A DNA stretch of 64,000 nt from Lysinibacillus sphaericus OT4b.31 (GCF_000392615.1 NZ_KB933398.1:1419391-1483390); one strand, 5' to 3'. Positions 10,204 through 18,890 are shown, counted from the stretch's first letter. The notes: generated by a model from the letters alone, not told the origin. Numbers and translations: made by a program.

Positions 10204-11680
10204 CTCCTACATTTCCCCCTTTGCTAATAGATGCAATGAATAATGCACCACTTAAATCTCCTTCTTCAAGAGCCAGTGTGCCGTTTAATTCATGAACACT
10301 TGAAATAACTTTACGTAAACCATATCCTCTAAATTTCGTATCTTTTGTGGAAATATTTTCTGAAAAGAGTACTTCTAGCTTTTCTTGTGCTAAGCCGTTA
10401 CCTGAATCTTCAACCTCTATTATTATTTCTTGACCATTGTCAAAAACAAAAAGTCTAACAATTGGTGGGCGATCCTTATTTTTCTCAACTTCTTCAAAAG
10501 CATTTGTCAACAAATTACCCATTATGGAGATAATGAGACTTTTTTCGATGTTATCCGGCAACGTTTCTAAATAACTGTCTTCATCGAAAATAAGTTTGAC
10601 TTTTAATTCGCGTGCCCGATTAAAGAACCCTATGATAAGTCCATTTAAAAATGGGTCTTTGACACGATTTGTGATGAACTGAGTTAATGAAGAATGCCCT
10701 TGTACTTCTTTATGAATAATAGATAATGCTTCATCTGAGGCATTCAATTGAATTAGCCCTGAAATCGTATAAAGAATATTGTTGAATTCATGCGTTTGTG
10801 CACGTAATGCTTCGGTATATTGCTTAACTTGAGATAATTCAATCGCCAGCTGGTCAATTTCTGACTGCAATCGAAAACTAGCAACAGCACCAACAATTTT
10901 CCCGTTCATCTTTATGGGCACGCGGTTCACAATTATTTCATTACCATTAATAATCATTGGTTTATCGTGTTGTTTTTTACCATAAGTAAGAACTTCAAGT
11001 AGGTGAGTATTTGGAACATGATATTCAATATTTTCTCCGATTACAGAATCTTTATCAGATAAATGTAAGATTTTAGCTGCAGCATTGTTCAGCGTTGTAA
11101 TTTCACCTTTGTGATTAACAGTAATAATGGCTTCTCGTACAGATTCAATCAGTGCATTTTTTTCTGTGAAAAGATTGGCAATTTCATTAGGTTCGAGGTT
11201 GAACATTTGTTTTTTGATACTGCGAGATAAAAAAATGGAACCGACAATACCAATGATTAAGGCAAGCATCATAATATAAAAAATGTTGTCGAGATATTGC
11301 AAATATAAGTTGTCCAGCTCACTTGTTAAGTAGCCAATTGAAACGACACCGAGAATTGTCCCATCCGTGTCGAACACAGGGGCTTTACCTCGAATTGATT
11401 CACCCAAAGAGCCATTAGCAATGGATATATAGGATTCCCCATCTAATAATGCACGTGCATTGTCGTCACCAACCATAGGTTTGCCAATTCGTTCAGTAAT
11501 GGGATGAGAGTATCGAATGCCATTTTCATTGCCAATAACTACGTATGCAGCATCTGTTGTATTCATAATATCGGTGCTGATTTTTTGAAGTACCTCCGTT
11601 GGATTGTCTGTTTTAAATGCAGCTAAAACATCCCCACGATTAGCAGTTGTTTCTGCCAAATAGAGTGCCCGTTTTCCCAA
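10190..11680 (-). CDS. Sensor histidine kinase, CitA/DctS type (open part of a 5-prime-disrupted gene)
   Basis: This covers 496 codons of a CitA/DcuS/DctS-like carboxylate sensor. Visible in order: a periplasmic PAS-type sensor domain, a membrane segment (FYIMMLALIIGIVGSIFL), a cytoplasmic PAS domain with AIITVNHKGEI, the phosphoacceptor region AQTHEFNNIL, and the ATPase domain with NLLTNAFEE and EDSGNGL. The open frame begins at a TTG at 11680 and lacks the first membrane helix. That helix is encoded just upstream but is separated from the real ATG by a one-base frameshift (see 11681-11813). Restored, the protein would be about 540 aa, the usual length. As read it is probably non-functional or poorly inserted. 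Confidence 0.85.
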   Translation of the reverse strand: MGKRALYLAETTANRGDVLAAFKTDNPTEVLQKISTDIMNTTDAAYVVIGNENGIRYSHPITERIGKPMVGDDNARALLDGESYISIANGSLGESIRGKAPVFDTDGTILGVVSIGYLTSELDNLYLQYLDNIFYIMMLALIIGIVGSIFLSRSIKKQMFNLEPNEIANLFTEKNALIESVREAIITVNHKGEITTLNNAAAKILHLSDKDSVIGENIEYHVPNTHLLEVLTYGKKQHDKPMIINGNEIIVNRVPIKMNGKIVGAVASFRLQSEIDQLAIELSQVKQYTEALRAQTHEFNNILYTISGLIQLNASDEALSIIHKEVQGHSSLTQFITNRVKDPFLNGLIIGFFNRARELKVKLIFDEDSYLETLPDNIEKSLIISIMGNLLTNAFEEVEKNKDRPPIVRLFVFDNGQEIIIEVEDSGNGLAQEKLEVLFSENISTKDTKFRGYGLRKVISSVHELNGTLALEEGDLSGALFIASISKGGNVGDARY

Positions 11681-11813
11681 TTGTGTTTGCAGTGCATCAG
11701 AAATTGTTAAATAAAATAGTAAGCCAGCAAAGACTACAATGATTAGAATAAAAAAACTACTATAGTAGGCAAATCGTGTTTGTAATTTTAATGGTTTTAT
11801 AATAAGTGATCAT
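11681..11813 (-). pseudogene. Detached 5-prime end of the sensor kinase gene, +1 frameshift
   Basis: An ATG at 11813-11811 sits behind AAGGAAGTGGG and encodes MITYYK before running out of frame. If the run of four A (minus strand, 11798-11795) is counted as three, translation continues as PLKLQTRFAYYSSFF and a hydrophobic helix, then joins the kinase frame at 11680. The 133 bases here are 44 codons plus one, exactly as a single-base insertion predicts. It may be a true mutation or a sequencing error. Confidence 0.75.
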
Positions 11814-11867
11814 CCCACTTCCTTCAATATTAAGAAAATTAAAAATAATAAATCTATATTAACAGCT

Positions 11868-11896
11868 ATTATGTTATATAATCTATGGTTGTTCAA
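11868..11896 (-). promoter_or_regulatory. Sigma-A promoter of the two-component system genes
   Basis: On the minus strand TTGAAC (11896-11891) and CATAAT (11873-11868) are 17 bases apart. The start point would be near 11860, about 47 nt before the original ATG of the kinase. The remaining part of this 308-base intergenic region serves the divergent lrgAB pair; a TATAAT at 12062-12067 is its best -10 but lacks a good -35. Confidence 0.65.
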
Positions 11897-12121
11897 AAAA
11901 ACTATAAAAAAGGGTGTGAAGGGATACTTAATTAATAGAGTTGTAGAGCATTTCATTATTTTTGTATAGAGAAATCACTAAAAAGAGACGTATGTTTGTA
12001 GATGATAGCTTGTTTAAATATTGTTTCTAATGTAGGTTTTTTTCTATTATTTTTCTAAAATTATAATAGACAGAAAATTTCTGCACATGTAGAATGAACG
12101 TGAGGGGGTGAAAAGTAGTAA

Positions 12122-12559
12122 ATGTTGAACGAGAATTTTGTTGCGGTGTTAATGAGGGTTGTTCGAATTATTGTCCAGATTGGGATACTAAATATTTTTT
12201 ATTACATGGGTGTTGGCATTGTGACTTTATTGCATTTGCCTCTTCCAGGGAGTGTAATTGGGTTACTACTATTAGCACTTTCACTCCATTTTAAAATCAT
12301 TAAAGTTGAATACATTCAAGATGGTGCAGGTTTTTTAATTGGTATATTAACATTATTTTTTATCCCTGCAACAGTAGGGGTGATTGACTATCCTGAACTT
12401 TGGTCAAAGACTGGTCTACTAATTATTTTAGCTGTTATTGCTAGTACATTAGTTTCTATTTATATTACTGGGTTACTTAGTCAACTTATTGAGAGAAAAG
12501 AGGCTGCAAAAAAAGAAGCAATTGTAGAAGAAGGAGAGGGGGAATTAACCGTTGACTGA
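12122..12559 (+). CDS. lrgA: CidA/LrgA family membrane protein
   Basis: Small four-helix protein (145 aa) of the holin-like CidA/LrgA family. The family core is visible: GIVTLLHLPLPGSVIGLLLL near residues 35-55, the FFIPATVGVIDY segment near residue 80, and a Lys/Glu-rich cytoplasmic tail. A GAGGGGGTGAAA site precedes the ATG. It overlaps the following lrgB by eight bases. Family members were described as regulators of murein hydrolase activity; the B. subtilis pair PftAB imports pyruvate. With PDH, PycA and a carboxylate transporter in this window, a transport role is attractive but unproven. Confidence 0.9.
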   Translation: MLNENFVAVLMRVVRIIVQIGILNIFYYMGVGIVTLLHLPLPGSVIGLLLLALSLHFKIIKVEYIQDGAGFLIGILTLFFIPATVGVIDYPELWSKTGLLIILAVIASTLVSIYITGLLSQLIERKEAAKKEAIVEEGEGELTVD

Positions 12560-13229
12560 AATAATTGTCGTAGCGGGCACAATTACTTTATTCTTTTTAT
12601 TGACAAAACTTTATCAACGTTTCCCGTATCCTTTAATGATTCCATTAGTAACTACAACATTACTTAGTATAGTCATTTTACTTGTTTTTGAAATTCCATA
12701 TCCTACTTATATGGAGGGTGGAGAGTGGCTTCAAAAAATGTTAGGACCTGCTGTTGTAGCCCTTGCTTACCCGCTATACAATCAGCGTGCCATTATCATG
12801 AAGTACAAAATTTCGATTTTGTCGGGAATTGTCATTGCAATGGTAACAGGTTTAGTAACAGTTTTTGTGTTGTTAAAATGGATTGGGGTTAGTGAAAATT
12901 GGTTGTTAACGGCCTTACCTAAATCATTGACAACACCTGTCGGCATGCAAGTTAGTGAGACGATAGGGGGTATTCCTCCACTAACAGCTGTGTTTGTAAT
13001 GATAGCAGGGTTTGTAGGAGCCATTATCGGACCATTTGTTATTAAATATGGCAAAATTGAATCAGCTGTCAGTCGAGGTGTTTCGGTAGGAAGTGCCTCA
13101 CACGGCGTAGGACTTGTCAAATTGAAAGATTATGGAGAGCAGGAATTATCGGTCGGATCCTTGTCGATGGGCTTAACGGCGATCATAGGCGCATTTCTGT
13201 GCCCGCTCTTTGTCTATTTATTTATATAA
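12552..13229 (+). CDS. lrgB: LrgB/CidB family membrane protein
   Basis: Polytopic membrane protein (225 aa) that forms a pair with LrgA. The family signature segments are present: GPAVVALAYPLY near residue 55, LPKSLTTPVG near residue 120, and SVGSASHGVG near residue 180. The start is a TTG at 12552 behind GGAGAGGGGG, overlapping the end of lrgA. LrgA and LrgB homologues act together, either in autolysin control or in pyruvate transport. No LytST-type system, the usual regulator of such pairs, is in the window; instead a CitA-type sensor is transcribed divergently. Confidence 0.92.
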   Translation: MTEIIVVAGTITLFFLLTKLYQRFPYPLMIPLVTTTLLSIVILLVFEIPYPTYMEGGEWLQKMLGPAVVALAYPLYNQRAIIMKYKISILSGIVIAMVTGLVTVFVLLKWIGVSENWLLTALPKSLTTPVGMQVSETIGGIPPLTAVFVMIAGFVGAIIGPFVIKYGKIESAVSRGVSVGSASHGVGLVKLKDYGEQELSVGSLSMGLTAIIGAFLCPLFVYLFI

Positions 13230-13270
13230 AAAGGCTATATACAGAAGAAAATCTGTATACAGCCTTTTTT
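13228..13270. terminator. Bidirectional terminator between lrgB and the methyltransferase gene
   Basis: The long arms AAAAAGGCTATATACAGA and its near complement have a short loop, and T runs occur in both directions. Confidence 0.9.
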
Positions 13271-13866
13271 TAACTTTTTTCAATAATAAATTGAATGGTA
13301 TGCGCAAGCCCTGTATGCAAAATACCTTCATTTCTTACTTGTTCACCTGTGAAAAAGTGTAAAATTTTATGTGATTGACACCAAGTAAGTACATCGATTG
13401 GATCATACAAATATTCAAGCTGTTGTGGGCCACCTGATGCGTAGGGCAGTTGATGTGTGGAATATAATTCCATCATTATTAGTCCGCCAGGTTTCACAGA
13501 ATCTATAATGCGTTTAATAACTTCATGCTGATGTTCTACCCGAAAATGACCAAAGACCATGATGGCTGCATCGAAGAATTCCACTGGTAATTCATCTTGC
13601 AGTAAGTCAGTAAGCTTAGTTTCCACGATAACGTCATGTCTTTTCGCAAGTTGTTCAGTTTTCTGTAAACCACTTTGTGCATAATCAAAAGCAGTAACAG
13701 TATGTCCTTCGTTCGCTAAAAAGACGGCATTACGTCCTTCCCCCTCTGCATAAGCAGCTACGTTTGGATAGTTTTTCAGGTAATCTACATAATTTTTTAT
13801 GAAGTTATTTGGTTGTTCACCGTATACATATTCTAATGTTTGAAATCGTTTATCCCAGGCATTCAT
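13270..13866 (-). CDS. Class I SAM-dependent methyltransferase
   Basis: Small methyltransferase (198 aa), TehB/UbiE-like in layout. The SAM-binding region is visible as AAYAEGEGRNAVFLA near residue 37, followed by the acidic VTAFDYA strand and a post-motif VKPGGLIMMELYS. It has the N-terminal WDKRF opening common in this group. The substrate is unknown. It is a single gene between a shared terminator and a 200-base stretch (13867-14064) with no further gene. Confidence 0.85.
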   Translation of the reverse strand: MNAWDKRFQTLEYVYGEQPNNFIKNYVDYLKNYPNVAAYAEGEGRNAVFLANEGHTVTAFDYAQSGLQKTEQLAKRHDVIVETKLTDLLQDELPVEFFDAAIMVFGHFRVEHQHEVIKRIIDSVKPGGLIMMELYSTHQLPYASGGPQQLEYLYDPIDVLTWCQSHKILHFFTGEQVRNEGILHTGLAHTIQFIIEKS

Positions 13867-14064
13867 GCAATCACTCCTTCATCTTTATTGTAGGTAAAGT
13901 GTTCAATAGATTCTAATGATTTGCTCAGCACTATATTTAGAAAATTGCAGTATGTTATTTTTTGTACGCTACTCAAATTTTAGGGGCAAGCAATAACTTC
14001 TAGTGAAAAATGCGAAGTAATTTTATGATTTATTTAATATTATAAAGTATGGAGGGTACGTACA

Positions 14065-14377
14065 ATGAATTTAGAGGATCGTTTAAAACAATTGAGAGAG
14101 CAAACATCACTATACACAAGATGATGTTGCGGAATTTTTAAATATATCGAGACAATCCGTTTCCAAATGGGAATTAGGTAAAGGTTATCCAGACATTGAG
14201 AACCTTATAAGACTTAGCGATTTGTATGAAATTTCATTAGATAAGTTTATTAAGGGAGAAGAAAAATATCAAAAGAATAGCCATAATAACTCTAATCAGA
14301 AATCAGTTGGGGATTTTTTATGGAATTATTGGTGGCTTATTTTCCTAGTATTAGGTATGAAATTTTTCTGTTCTTAG
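14065..14377 (+). pseudogene. XRE-family transcriptional regulator, +1 frameshift
   Basis: An ATG behind GGAGGG begins MNLEDRLKQLREQ, then the frame hits a stop. Removing one A from the run at 14102-14104 continues it as HHYTQDDVAEFLNISRQSV, which is the helix-turn-helix of an XRE repressor. The frame then runs to a stop at 14375 through ISLDKFIKGEE and a C-terminal hydrophobic segment (WWLIFLVLGMKFF). The restored product would be about 103 aa: an N-terminal HTH followed by a single membrane segment, a common design in Firmicutes. It may be a genuine pseudogene or a sequence error. Confidence 0.8.
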
Positions 14378-14441
14378 CTACTTATTGAAAAGTAAAAATG
14401 ACTAGAAGGGAATAGTCTTTTGTATAGTAGTTGAAATTAAA

Positions 14442-14476
14442 AATAAGCTGTCTCAAATTAGTTGAGACAGCTTATT
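14442..14476. terminator. Bidirectional terminator upstream of the speA stop
   Basis: AATAAGCTGTCTCAA pairs with TTGAGACAGCTTATT around a short loop. It lies between the broken XRE gene and the converging decarboxylase gene. Confidence 0.85.
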
Positions 14477-14481
14477 CGTGT

Positions 14482-15951
14482 TTAAATGATAGCTCTGCGT
14501 TCTTTAATAACGCGAATCGTTTTTAAAGTAGAATCTTCTGGACCTTGAACTGGTAAACCAGCTTCGACATTCATTTGAATGTAACGAATATTTTCCTCAG
14601 TTATTATTTCCCCGGGAATAAAAATTGGAATACCAGGAGGATATACCATTATGAATTCAGCACAAATACAGTTATCTGCTTCGGCGAGTGGCACAACTTC
14701 TGTATCTGCATAAAAGGCATCACGAGGTGACATTGCAAGCGCTGGAATTTCTGGCACATTTACGACTGCTTCAGTAATAGCCGCTTCTGAATCAAAAGCT
14801 TTAGACATACGACTTAATGCATTCATCAGGAGGTTAATTTCCTTTTTCGTATCAGCAAGTGTCACAAGACATAAAATATTGTATAAGTCGGATAATTCTA
14901 CTTCAATATTCGCGTTATGACGAAGCCATTCTTCAGCTTGGTGACCTGATATACCTAAATCTTTTACACTAATTAACAGTTTTAATGGATCCATATCAAA
15001 TGTTGCAGATGAATGTAATTTTTCTTTCCCTGCACATTTTAAATGTGGAATTTGGTTAATGCGTTTACGAGCATCTTTTGCTAAACGAATCGCATCGCCA
15101 ATTAGATCATAGCCGTGAATGGCTAGCTGACGACGTGCTGTATCCAGTGATGCAAGTAATGGATAAGATGTCGAAGTTGTTGTTAGCATCGAAAATACAG
15201 CTTGTACACGTTTTGCAGAGACAAGACCTTCACGCACATTTAAAATCGATGTTTGAGTCATGGAGCCACCAAGCTTATGTACGCTTGTCGCAGCCATATC
15301 AGCACCTGCTTCCATAGCGGAATAAGGTAGTTCATCATGAAATTTAATGTGAACACCATGTGCCTCATCAACAACAACTGGAATATTACGACTATGGACA
15401 ATTTCAACAATACGTTTTAAATCTGCTGAGAAGCCATAGTATGTTGGGTTAATAACAAGAACAGCCTTTGCATCTGGGTAAGCATTTAATGCTTTTTCTA
15501 CAGCCTCTGCCGAAATACCGTGAGAAATACCATACTCGCTATCCACCTCAGGATGAATAAAAATTGGAATAGCACCAGCGAAAACAATCGCTGACATTAT
15601 GGATTTATGAACATTCCGTGGTACTAGAATCTTATCACCTGGACCGACGACGGTCAAAATCATCGTCATAATGGCGCCACTAGTACCTTGAACGGAAAAG
15701 AATGTATGATCAGCACCAAAGGCTTCTGCAGCAAGTACTTGTGCTTCTTTGATCGCACCCTTTGGTGAATGTAAATCGTCTAGTGGAGCAATATTAATTA
15801 AATCGATTGATAAAACGTTGTCGCCGACGAATTCTCGGAAAGCTGGATCCATTCCGTGCCCTTTCTTATGGCCTGGAATATGGAACTGAATTGGATGTCT
15901 GTTCCGATGTTTTAATAATACGTCGAACAATGGAGTCTCTAATTGTGACAA
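14482..15951 (-). CDS. speA: Orn/Lys/Arg decarboxylase, arginine decarboxylase-like
   Basis: PLP-dependent fold-III decarboxylase (489 aa) of the SpeA group, making agmatine from arginine for polyamine synthesis. The N terminus SQLETPLFDVL followed by QFHIPGHKKG is characteristic. The PLP lysine is in TSVHKLGGS at about residue 226, and the Asp of VVVDEAHG lies near 195. I choose the TTG at 15951 because GAGGTGG lies eight bases upstream and the protein then starts like B. subtilis SpeA; a GTG at 15963 would overlap that site. Its position between the pdh region and yktA also matches speA. Arginine versus lysine specificity is not proven by sequence. Confidence 0.9.
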   Translation of the reverse strand: MSQLETPLFDVLLKHRNRHPIQFHIPGHKKGHGMDPAFREFVGDNVLSIDLINIAPLDDLHSPKGAIKEAQVLAAEAFGADHTFFSVQGTSGAIMTMILTVVGPGDKILVPRNVHKSIMSAIVFAGAIPIFIHPEVDSEYGISHGISAEAVEKALNAYPDAKAVLVINPTYYGFSADLKRIVEIVHSRNIPVVVDEAHGVHIKFHDELPYSAMEAGADMAATSVHKLGGSMTQTSILNVREGLVSAKRVQAVFSMLTTTSTSYPLLASLDTARRQLAIHGYDLIGDAIRLAKDARKRINQIPHLKCAGKEKLHSSATFDMDPLKLLISVKDLGISGHQAEEWLRHNANIEVELSDLYNILCLVTLADTKKEINLLMNALSRMSKAFDSEAAITEAVVNVPEIPALAMSPRDAFYADTEVVPLAEADNCICAEFIMVYPPGIPIFIPGEIITEENIRYIQMNVEAGLPVQGPEDSTLKTIRVIKERRAII

Positions 15952-16096
15952 CGCAGGTACCACCTCACTTTTATAATATCTAAGAAAACAAATGAATTAT
16001 AGCACCTAACGACATGAAAAAATAGACTTTAATAAAAAAATAAAGGGATTTTTTGATGATTTCGAGAAGATAGTAGCGTATGAAAGGGGAGATTTG

Positions 16097-17056
16097 ATGA
16101 ATTGGGATACACGTGTCACAAAACTTTTGAAAGTTAAATACCCAATTATTCAGGGGGGATTAGCTTATTTAGCCTATGCTGATTTAGCAGCGGCAGTGTC
16201 GAATGCTGGAGGACTTGGACAAATAACTGCCATGAGTTTGCATGACGCTGACTTATTACGTGCAGAAATTCATAAGGTACGAACATTAACTGATAAGCCA
16301 TTTGGTGTGAATTTTGCGATTGGCATGCATGGTACTGGCTATGAGGATATGGTACGTGTTGCAGTCGAGGAAAAGGTACCTGTTGTGACCATGACGGGTG
16401 GCAATCCTGCACCAATATTTGATTTACTTGCAGGAACAGATATCAAGAAACTAGTACTTGTTGCAGCACGTAGACAAGCTCAAAAGGCTGAAGAGCTTGG
16501 CGCTGATGCAGTTATGGTTGTAGGACAAGAAGGTGGTGGTCATCTTGGACGAGATGATATCGGTACGATGGTGCTCGTACCACAAGTTGTGGATAGCGTA
16601 AAAATTCCTGTCATTGCCTCTGGTGGTATTGGTGATGGGCGTGGCTGGATGGCTGCACATTCACTTGGTGCTGAGGGAATAGAAATGGGTACACGGTTTA
16701 TCGCAACAAAAGAATGTATTGATGCATCAGCAGCTTATAAAGAGGCACTACTAGCAAGCTCTGAAGCAGATACAACTGTTATTAAACGCTCCATTGGTGC
16801 ACCAGCTCGAGCGTTACGTAGTGAATTTACAGAGAAAATTTTAGAAATTGAACGAACAACACCTACTTATGAAGCATTGAAAGATTATATCAGCGGTAAG
16901 GCGAATAAACGCTTTATCTATGATGGTGACAAGGATGCTGGCATTGGTTGGGCAGGGCAAGTTACTGGTATGATTCACGATATTCCAACAGTAGATGCGC
17001 TTATAACACGAATGGTTGCAGAAGCGGAAAGTATCCGGGTAAAATGGGGACAGTAA
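16097..17056 (+). CDS. Nitronate monooxygenase family protein
   Basis: FMN-dependent TIM-barrel protein (319 aa) of the nitronate monooxygenase/FabK family. Visible are the N-terminal IIQGGLAYLAYADLAAAVSN, the central GQEGGGHLGRDD with a possible catalytic His, and the phosphate-binding VIASGGIGDGRG. The family oxidises alkyl nitronates or reduces enoyl-ACP; the HxGR-type loop favours the nitronate group. The ATG at 16097 is taken rather than the overlapping TTG at 16094; AAAGGGGA precedes both. It is followed 21 bases later by yktA, probably in the same transcript. Confidence 0.88.
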   Translation: MNWDTRVTKLLKVKYPIIQGGLAYLAYADLAAAVSNAGGLGQITAMSLHDADLLRAEIHKVRTLTDKPFGVNFAIGMHGTGYEDMVRVAVEEKVPVVTMTGGNPAPIFDLLAGTDIKKLVLVAARRQAQKAEELGADAVMVVGQEGGGHLGRDDIGTMVLVPQVVDSVKIPVIASGGIGDGRGWMAAHSLGAEGIEMGTRFIATKECIDASAAYKEALLASSEADTTVIKRSIGAPARALRSEFTEKILEIERTTPTYEALKDYISGKANKRFIYDGDKDAGIGWAGQVTGMIHDIPTVDALITRMVAEAESIRVKWGQ

Positions 17057-17077
17057 CGTAAAGGTGGTAATGTCCAA

Positions 17078-17365
17078 ATGGAATATTCTTATCCGTTTTC
17101 AATTGATTGGTCGACTGAAGAAATTGTTGATGTTATTAAATTTTTTGAAGGCATCGAGCAGGCCTACGAAAAGGGCATTAAACGCGAAGTGATGATGGCG
17201 AAATATCGTCGCTTTAAAGAGATTGTACCTTCGCAGGCAGAGGAAAAAACAATTTTTCGTGAATTTGAAGATGCTAGTGGCTATGTGAGTTATCCAGTCA
17301 TAAAGCAAACAAAAGAGACAGCAGATGGTACAGTCATAAAGGTTTTACCGAAGCAACGACGTTAA
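17078..17365 (+). CDS. yktA: UPF0223 family protein YktA
   Basis: Small cytoplasmic protein (95 aa) of the UPF0223 family. The family opening [13 protein letters not shown], the central [13 protein letters not shown] helix region and the GYVSYPVIK segment are all visible. Function is unknown. It sits in the same neighbourhood as in B. subtilis (speA, yktA, yktB), directly after the nitronate monooxygenase gene, and ends at a strong terminator. Confidence 0.9.
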   Translation: MEYSYPFSIDWSTEEIVDVIKFFEGIEQAYEKGIKREVMMAKYRRFKEIVPSQAEEKTIFREFEDASGYVSYPVIKQTKETADGTVIKVLPKQRR

Positions 17366-17406
17366 AAAAGTGTGGATGTGAGAAATACTCACGTCCACAC
17401 TTTTTT
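17364..17406 (+). terminator. Terminator after yktA
   Basis: AAAAAAGTGTGGATGTGAG pairs with CTCACGTCCACACTTTTTT with one G-T pair, followed by TTTC. Confidence 0.9.
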
Positions 17407-17498
17407 CTTGCCACCCATGCAGCTATTCTTCTTACGGAAGTTGGCTTTGTAAGTGACTTATTTGGTATGCATTAACAAGTAATAATCAGTGTTAAATA

Positions 17499-17612
17499 TC
17501 AACCTGTTGCATAAAATACATCAATATTGACATGGTGAAAGCTTGCCTCAGATGAACGCATCGCAGTCGTAATTAGAAAATGAAGAACTAATAATGTCAC
17601 ATAAGTTCTCAT
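17499..17612 (-). CDS. 37-codon hydrophobic peptide, possible type I toxin-like gene
   Basis: A short ORF starts with ATG at 17612 behind CAGGTGG and ends in TGA. The peptide begins MRTYVTLLVLHFLITTA, a short positive start and a hydrophobic stretch, and ends in a polar tail. Size and layout resemble the small holin-like toxins common in Bacillales, but I cannot verify homology. The upstream leader (17613-17770) overlaps a region that would be transcribed on the other strand and end at the terminator at 17773-17800, a possible antisense arrangement. It could equally be a chance ORF. Confidence 0.3.
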   Translation of the reverse strand: MRTYVTLLVLHFLITTAMRSSEASFHHVNIDVFYATG

Positions 17613-17772
17613 GTCTTACCACCTGTAATGGTTATGTTCAATCCTCTAATACGCTGATTGATTTGTAGGTTTTTAAGCCATGTAGCTTGCTAAAAGCACC
17701 TTTTAACTTTGAGCTTCTAACCACATACAATACCGTATGTAGGAGGGGGTAATTCAACCTCGCTAAGGTTCT

Positions 17773-17800
17773 ACCATCATTCGAGATGATGGTGTTTTTT
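17773..17800 (+). terminator. Plus-strand terminator with no obvious upstream gene
   Basis: ACCATCAT and ATGATGGT flank a five-base loop, followed by GTTTTTTG. No plus-strand coding gene ends here: yktA already has its own terminator 370 bases upstream. It therefore points to a plus-strand untranslated RNA somewhere in 17410-17800, antisense to the 37-codon ORF and its leader. Confidence 0.7.
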
Positions 17801-17881
17801 GTATCCATATATTAATTGTGACATTAAACAAAGAAAAATATAGATAATTGTTTCTGTTTTTTATAGTATGCGTCAAAAAAA

Positions 17882-18508
17882 TTATTTTCCTACAATGATG
17901 TTGTAGACCGGCAGTAAGCTATTGAAAGTTTCTTCTGCTAATTTATGAAATTCACTGGAAGACAATTTAACGGCTTCTTCACGTGGAATATGTCGGCCGA
18001 CTAAAAACTCGCCTTTTTTAACATCACGTAGTCGAATAAGTAATTCCTCCAGTTTCTCTTCTTTTGCATCTTGCATGGAAAAAGCCAATGGGGACATATG
18101 GTCACCAGAAATAATAAAATCGTTCGGAAGCTGTTGTAACAATGATTTTTTTGCTAGCAGTCGTTGTGCCATCACATTTTTTTGCGGTGCTTCATAAATA
18201 ATGGCTAATACGATGAATAAATGTGAGCTCCAAAGACCAATCTGAAAGTGAGGCAATGCTTTATAACCTCTTTTGTATGGAGCGAAGGCAACCCAACTAT
18301 CTTTTGGCGGATTGACTGTTCGTCGAGCATGTTTAGCAACATGAGGGAAAAATTCTTCTCCGAGCTGGCCAGAAAAGAAAGTGGAAAAATCTTCCCCAAG
18401 TTCATTGAATTTTGGTCGTACACAAGTATTTAAAGCATCCATCCTTTGTTCTAAACCATTTATTTGAAAAACATTGAAATCTTTATTAGTCCATTTTAGT
18501 TTCGGCAT
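17882..18508 (-). CDS. yktB: DUF1054 (UPF0637) family protein YktB
   Basis: Cytoplasmic protein (208 aa) of the UPF0637/DUF1054 family. Recognisable segments are the N-terminal WTNKDFNVFQI, the middle DSWVAFAPYKRGYKALPHFQIGLW, and a C-terminal helical part. No catalytic motif is known to me and the role is unknown. It keeps its B. subtilis neighbourhood beside yktA and suhB but is transcribed toward yktA. Confidence 0.9.
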   Translation of the reverse strand: MPKLKWTNKDFNVFQINGLEQRMDALNTCVRPKFNELGEDFSTFFSGQLGEEFFPHVAKHARRTVNPPKDSWVAFAPYKRGYKALPHFQIGLWSSHLFIVLAIIYEAPQKNVMAQRLLAKKSLLQQLPNDFIISGDHMSPLAFSMQDAKEEKLEELLIRLRDVKKGEFLVGRHIPREEAVKLSSSEFHKLAEETFNSLLPVYNIIVGK

Positions 18509-18632
18509 TTTTGATAACTCCTGTCGATTATAAGGTTTATTTTATTAAGAAAATGGGAAAAAATCTTATAACAAGTACTTTAACGAAATCTGATAAGGTT
18601 TTGTAACAAAATAAAAAAAGGACGTGATTTTT

Positions 18633-18830
18633 ATGAAACAGATCGTAAAAATTATACGAAAAGTTGATATTGAAAAGCAATATGAACGCATTTTACAATT
18701 AGAATTAGATTATGAACTAGCCTCTTTATTCTCTGCAATGAATGAAAAAAATGAGCTAGAAATTGAAAAAAGTAAAAAACGCCTGATTGAAATCCAGATG
18801 GAGCTTGAAAGTTTGCACGCCTATGCGTAA
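18633..18830 (+). CDS. Small helical protein, YkzI-like by position
   Basis: A 65-aa charged protein, almost entirely predicted helix, with a heptad-like pattern (ERILQLELDYELASLFSAMN, then EIEKSKKRLIEIQMELE), so probably a small coiled coil. It lies between yktB and suhB, where B. subtilis has ykzI, and I assign it on that basis only. The ATG at 18633 follows AAAAGGACGTG; the GTG at 18624 falls in the ribosome site. Function is unknown. Confidence 0.7.
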   Translation: MKQIVKIIRKVDIEKQYERILQLELDYELASLFSAMNEKNELEIEKSKKRLIEIQMELESLHAYA

Positions 18831-18850
18831 AAAAAAAATTATACCCATTT

Positions 18851-18890
18851 AAAAATCACTTGCTGAATATTCCGACAGCAGGTGATTTTT
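18851..18890 (+). terminator. Terminator after the small helical protein gene
   Basis: AAAAATCACTTGCTG pairs with CAGCAGGTGATTTTT with G-T allowance. It starts about 20 bases after the stop. Confidence 0.85.

Noticed and set aside
12782..13120. 112-codon frame antisense to lrgB
   Set aside because: It is complementary to membrane helices and unsupported by any signal.
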